Positions 5,844 through 8,731 of a DNA stretch of 8,731 nt are shown piece by piece. This DNA is from Chloroflexota bacterium. GTDB taxonomy: Bacteria; Chloroflexota; Anaerolineae; UBA1429. The stretch covers positions 1-8,731 of the forward strand of contig JACIWY010000129.1 in assembly GCA_014360745.1 (NCBI GenBank), given 5' to 3'. How positions within the stretch are numbered: position 1 is the stretch's first letter; each line of letters begins with the position of its first letter. The position numbers and the translations under genes were made by a program. The notes below the pieces were generated by a model that was given only the letters and a program-made list of their open reading frames with translations, was not told the origin of the DNA and made no database searches.

Positions 5844-7940
5844 CTATGGGCCCCACATCGGATATTGTTCCCATAAAGGGCTCATAGTGATGTTGGCTCG
5901 CTGGCCCGTCTCTAGGTTTACGGTGTAAATATCCCAGCCGCCATCGCGGTTGGAGAAAAACGCCACGCTGTCACCCCAGGGCGACCAGGTTGGCCCGTGG
6001 TCATCGGCGTAGGCGTCGCGGCTTACGCTCCGCAGGTTCGAGCCATCCAGGGCGGCGGCGTAAATCTCCATATTGCCGTCGCGATAGCTTTCCCAGAGCA
6101 ACTCGCGCCCATCGGGCGACCAAGCGGGTGCTTGATCGGTAGCTGGATGCTCGGTAAAGCGCTGTGGGTTGGTGCCATCGCTGGCCATGATATAGATCTC
6201 CAAGTTTCCATCTCGATTGGAGACAAAGGCGATGCGTTTTCCATCGGGCGACCAAGCCGGCGCATAATCGGCCGCCGGGTGGTTGGTAAGCCGCCGGAGG
6301 TCGCTGCCATCGGCCTTCATGGTATAGATTTCCCAATTGCCTTCTCGAAAGCTGGCAAAGGCGATTCGTTGGCCATCGGGCGACCAGCTCGGGGTCCAAT
6401 CCTCGGCTGCGTTGAGCGTCAGGTTCGAGGCCCCCGATCCGTCGCTGCTCATGACATAGATCTCGCGGTTGCCGTCACGAGTTGAAACGAAAGCAATACG
6501 CCGGCCATCGGGTGACAACACCGGCGAGGTGTCATCGGCGTCGTTCTCGGTGAGCCGTACGGGGTCCGAGCCATCGCTGCGCATGATATAGATGTCCCAA
6601 TGGTCCTCTGGGGACATTTTGCCCATATAGACGATGTGGCCGGGCGCAATGCCTGCGGGGGGCGTGGGCAGCTCGGTTGGCGGTGCCGGTGTGGTTGCGG
6701 CCATCGGCGTTGGCCCTGTCGTCCAGATCACCCGGCGATCGCGCGCTTGCCAAGCCAGGATCACCAACACCGCCAGAACGCCGGCCACAGCCCATAGGAA
6801 GAAACCGCCCCAATCGAAAGCTCGGCTTCTCCCCCGCTTGGTCCTTGGCAACGATCGACGGCGGTATCGACGCACAGCCTGGGCGGCCTGCAACGCGCCG
6901 TGAGATTCGCGCAGCCACAGCCGGAACAGCTCGACGCGAAAACGGTAGGTATCGCCGCCTAAACGCTCCAAAATGTCTTGTTGGGCCAATGTTTGTAGCG
7001 CCGTTTCAATCTCGGCGACGGTTATTTCGACATGTAGACGCGAGAGATAAAAGCCCACATCATGAGCCGAGCCCATGCCATGGGAGCCCAGCATCTCGGC
7101 AAAAGCCGCGATTGCGATTTGAGCGAGCGGATCTAGCGCCTGCCATCGAGCCTCGAACTCGGCAGCGCTCTCTTCCATAACGGCTCGGAGGGCATCCTCC
7201 ACCTCCGGTAGGCCAACCCACCCGGCCTCTTGGCGTCGTTCGTAGAGGATGTGCCCAAAACGTTGCAGCAGCAAAGGCTCCCCGCCTGAGAGGCGATAGA
7301 TGCGGCGGATCGACTCGTAATCGTAGGCCAGGCGGCTGCGTGCTGGCGTGGTGAGCAGATCTTCGGCGGCCATATCGTCCAGCGGGCCCAGCACGATCTC
7401 GGCCGACTCAGAAAGCCACGTTTGTTCGGGGCCACGATGCCCCTCGATGACCAAGATGACGGCCAGCGCAGTCAAATTGGCCAGGGCTTGGCGCAAAACC
7501 TCGATCGCCTCTTCCCAACCTCGTCCGGCGGCTAGCTCTTCGGCAGGCAAGCCATCGAAACAGATCAACGCCGTGGTGGTTTCTGGGCCGGAAAAGAGGG
7601 AATGGAGATATTCGGCGGGCCGTTGTCTCTGTTCATCCGAGGGGTCGCTGTGGCCCAAAGCGCGGGCGATGCCTACGATCAGGCATGCCAGCGGGCGCTC
7701 TCCTTGGCAAGGGCCTTTGGTCAGGTCGGGCCAAGCGACGATGCGCACGGCAAAGCGTTCGCCTAAAAAGGAGGCAAGCTGGTTCAGCCAGGAGGTCTTG
7801 CCGATCTGCTTCTTGCCCCAGAGCAAGATAAAGCGCTCTCCGCGCCGCAAATAGTCACCGAGCAGGTCCAGGGATGCCGTGCGCCCGAAAAAGAAGTCAT
7901 GGTCGGTCAGGGGGCGGTCTGTGATGTAAGGGGTGTTCAA
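5844..7940 (-). CDS. STAND-like P-loop NTPase with winged helix, one membrane helix and a TolB-like six-bladed propeller
   Basis: The 698-residue protein has three parts. First, a cytoplasmic NTPase: Walker A GKKQIGKT (42-49), a likely Walker B strand ALICFDG (Asp129), a sensor-like strand VILVIEGHRG (161-170), and LSGGEPLLLQRFG (217-229), typical of AAA_16/STAND proteins. A winged-helix region follows (about 250-345, including YRFRVELFRLW from 332). Second, an arginine/lysine-rich stretch and one membrane helix (about 379-397), implying N-in, C-out. Third, a Pro/Thr-rich linker (about 404-432) and a six-bladed PD40 (TolB-like) propeller (435-698), with SPDG motifs at Asp478, Asp522, Asp566 and Asp610, and SPWG at Trp655. 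I chose the TTG start at 7940 because an in-frame TGA lies three codons upstream and GGAG (7953-7950) is 9 nt away. The likely role is signal reception; ligand and output are unknown. Domains are clear; function is inferred. Confidence 0.88.
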   Translation of the reverse strand: MNTPYITDRPLTDHDFFFGRTASLDLLGDYLRRGERFILLWGKKQIGKTSWLNQLASFLGERFAVRIVAWPDLTKGPCQGERPLACLIVGIARALGHSDPSDEQRQRPAEYLHSLFSGPETTTALICFDGLPAEELAAGRGWEEAIEVLRQALANLTALAVILVIEGHRGPEQTWLSESAEIVLGPLDDMAAEDLLTTPARSRLAYDYESIRRIYRLSGGEPLLLQRFGHILYERRQEAGWVGLPEVEDALRAVMEESAAEFEARWQALDPLAQIAIAAFAEMLGSHGMGSAHDVGFYLSRLHVEITVAEIETALQTLAQQDILERLGGDTYRFRVELFRLWLRESHGALQAAQAVRRYRRRSLPRTKRGRSRAFDWGGFFLWAVAGVLAVLVILAWQARDRRVIWTTGPTPMAATTPAPPTELPTPPAGIAPGHIVYMGKMSPEDHWDIYIMRSDGSDPVRLTENDADDTSPVLSPDGRRIAFVSTRDGNREIYVMSSDGSGASNLTLNAAEDWTPSWSPDGQRIAFASFREGNWEIYTMKADGSDLRRLTNHPAADYAPAWSPDGKRIAFVSNRDGNLEIYIMASDGTNPQRFTEHPATDQAPAWSPDGRELLWESYRDGNMEIYAAALDGSNLRSVSRDAYADDHGPTWSPWGDSVAFFSNRDGGWDIYTVNLETGQRANITMSPLWEQYPMWGP
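5856..6600 (-). repeat. Tandem PD40/TolB propeller blades, 132-bp period
   Basis: The sequence coding for the WSPDG motif recurs at 6507, 6375, 6243 and 6111, exactly 132 bp apart, and in altered form at 5976, 135 bp on. The unit is 44 residues, running WSPDG..IAF.S.RDGN..IY.M..DGS....LT. The one-residue longer fifth interval reflects an insertion near Tyr-Ala-Asp-Asp. These are coding repeats inside the gene, clearly diverged at DNA level, and not a mobile or CRISPR repeat. Confidence 0.85.
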
Positions 7941-7996
7941 CGAATATCACTCCGCACCGGGCCATCGTCGTGCGTGGCAGGCAAGAGCGCGGGGCC

Positions 7997-8698
7997 TCAG
8001 GCAGGGTAAAGAATGCGGCCGCAGCCCTCGCAGGTCACCAAGGTGGTGCCTATTCGAGCCATCTCGGACTTGTGCGAGGGCACCGTTACCCGGCAGATCA
8101 GACATACGTTTTCTTCCATCGGGGCCAGCGCCTGTCCCCCTTTGGCCCTGCGCAATTTGTCATACACGGCGAGCTCCGACCGCCCGAGGCCGGCGCGCAA
8201 TGCCTCTCGTTCTCGCTTGAGCTGTTGCAGACGTGCGCCCAGTTCTCTATACTGTTCTCTCAAACGCTCTTGTTCACCCGCCCAAGCGGCCTCGAACTGC
8301 CGAAGCTGCTCGGCGCCGGCCTTGACGGCTTTTTCCAGTTCCTCGACCTGCGTCAGGCCGAGGAGCACATGGTCTTCCGTCTCGGAGATATGGCGCCGGA
8401 GATAATCTCGTTCTTGCCGGAGATTTTCCAGCTCTCTGGGTGAGGTGATCCGCCCACTGTAGAGATCTTTTTCTACAGCATCAAACTTTTGCTGAAGGCT
8501 GGTCAGTTGTAATTCGGCGTCTTTGAGCGCGATTCGGGCCTCGGCCAATTGCCGCTCGCGTTCTGTTTGTGCCTGGCGGCGTCGCTCCAATTCGCCTTGA
8601 TCGGCAAGTTGCTGGTGCACGACCTGAAATCGTTGGGCTTTTTCGTCCCATTCCGTATCCAAAGCTTGAAGACGACAGAGCGTCTGGACGAGATTCAT
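7997..8698 (-). CDS. Coiled-coil protein with C4 zinc ribbon (DUF164 / zf-RING_7 family)
   Basis: A 233-residue cytosolic protein. Residues about 5-185 are rich in Glu, Gln, Arg and Leu with heptad-like spacing, consistent with a long antiparallel coiled-coil hairpin. It includes the family block LYSGRITSPRELENL (about 78-92). The C-terminus is a four-cysteine zinc ribbon: CLIC (Cys199, Cys202) and CEGCGRILYP (Cys223, Cys226). Length matches the family (about 230-250). Related proteins include Helicobacter HP0958 (FlgZ) and Chlamydia CT398, which bind sigma54 and, for HP0958, flagellin mRNA; whether that carries over here is unknown, and most members have no assigned function. GGAGGT (8710-8705) lies 6 nt before ATG 8698. 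The gene ends 56 nt before the NTPase/propeller start with no hairpin plus T-run between, so co-transcription is likely. Confidence 0.9.
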   Translation of the reverse strand: MNLVQTLCRLQALDTEWDEKAQRFQVVHQQLADQGELERRRQAQTERERQLAEARIALKDAELQLTSLQQKFDAVEKDLYSGRITSPRELENLRQERDYLRRHISETEDHVLLGLTQVEELEKAVKAGAEQLRQFEAAWAGEQERLREQYRELGARLQQLKREREALRAGLGRSELAVYDKLRRAKGGQALAPMEENVCLICRVTVPSHKSEMARIGTTLVTCEGCGRILYPA

Positions 8699-8731
8699 CG
8701 GCTGACCTCCCTAATGCCGTATGCCGAGCCA

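Noticed and set aside
5997..6485. A plus-strand open frame rich in Gly, Ala and Ile with internal repeats.
   Set aside because: Its repeats are the antisense image of the propeller blades on the minus strand; there is no ribosome site or independent support.
5976..6520. Regularly spaced repeats that might be a CRISPR array or minisatellite.
   Set aside because: The 132-bp period is a multiple of three, in frame with the minus-strand gene, and the units translate to PD40 propeller blades with diverged DNA.
8699..8731. A stop codon (TAG on the minus strand at 8713-8711) as the end of an upstream operon gene.
   Set aside because: Only about six codons would be visible before it, which is too little to tell a gene end from chance.

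Overview
The window reads as ordinary chromosomal DNA of a GC-rich bacterium (roughly 60 % GC by eye), with densely packed genes, mostly good Shine-Dalgarno sites, and no tRNA, rRNA, CRISPR array or insertion sequence that I can see. The most telling gene is a fusion of a cytoplasmic P-loop NTPase, one membrane segment and a TolB-like beta-propeller, a style I associate with Chloroflexota (Anaerolineae-like lineages). That assignment is an inference from gene style, not proven.

Layout. (1) 1-1383, minus: a membrane sensor histidine kinase that runs off the left edge, probably only a few residues short of its end. (2) 1384-1543: a divergent control region with two back-to-back sigma70-type promoters, one for the kinase and one for the rightward operon. 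(3) 1544-5802, plus: a tight five-gene operon of a radical SAM enzyme of unknown function, pgeF (peptidoglycan editing factor), a yggS-type PLP homeostasis protein, proC (pyrroline-5-carboxylate reductase) and a yggT-type membrane protein. Spacings are 49, 14 and 18 nt, then a 4-nt overlap. An 18-codon mini-ORF bridges the 49-nt gap and overlaps both neighbouring genes by ATGA. (4) 5803-5843: a 41-nt convergent gap holding one hairpin. (5) 5844-7940, minus: the NTPase/propeller protein, started from TTG. (6) 7997-8698, minus: a coiled-coil protein with a C-terminal four-cysteine zinc ribbon (DUF164 / zf-RING_7 type), which lies upstream of the NTPase gene and is probably in the same transcript.

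How the genes may work together. The pgeF-yggS-proC-yggT run is a housekeeping cluster. It joins wall quality control (removal of wrong residues from muropeptide precursors), PLP balance, proline synthesis and a YggT/YlmG protein tied in other bacteria to membrane or division-site organisation. It resembles the Firmicutes ylmD-ylmE-sepF-ylmG order with proC in the sepF position, and also the proteobacterial yggS-proC-yggT order. The kinase, the radical SAM enzyme and the NTPase/propeller protein have no assigned signal, substrate or partner. The NTPase/propeller protein is the best candidate for something undescribed: its layout suggests an outside-facing ligand-binding propeller coupled through one membrane helix to a cytoplasmic STAND-like switch.
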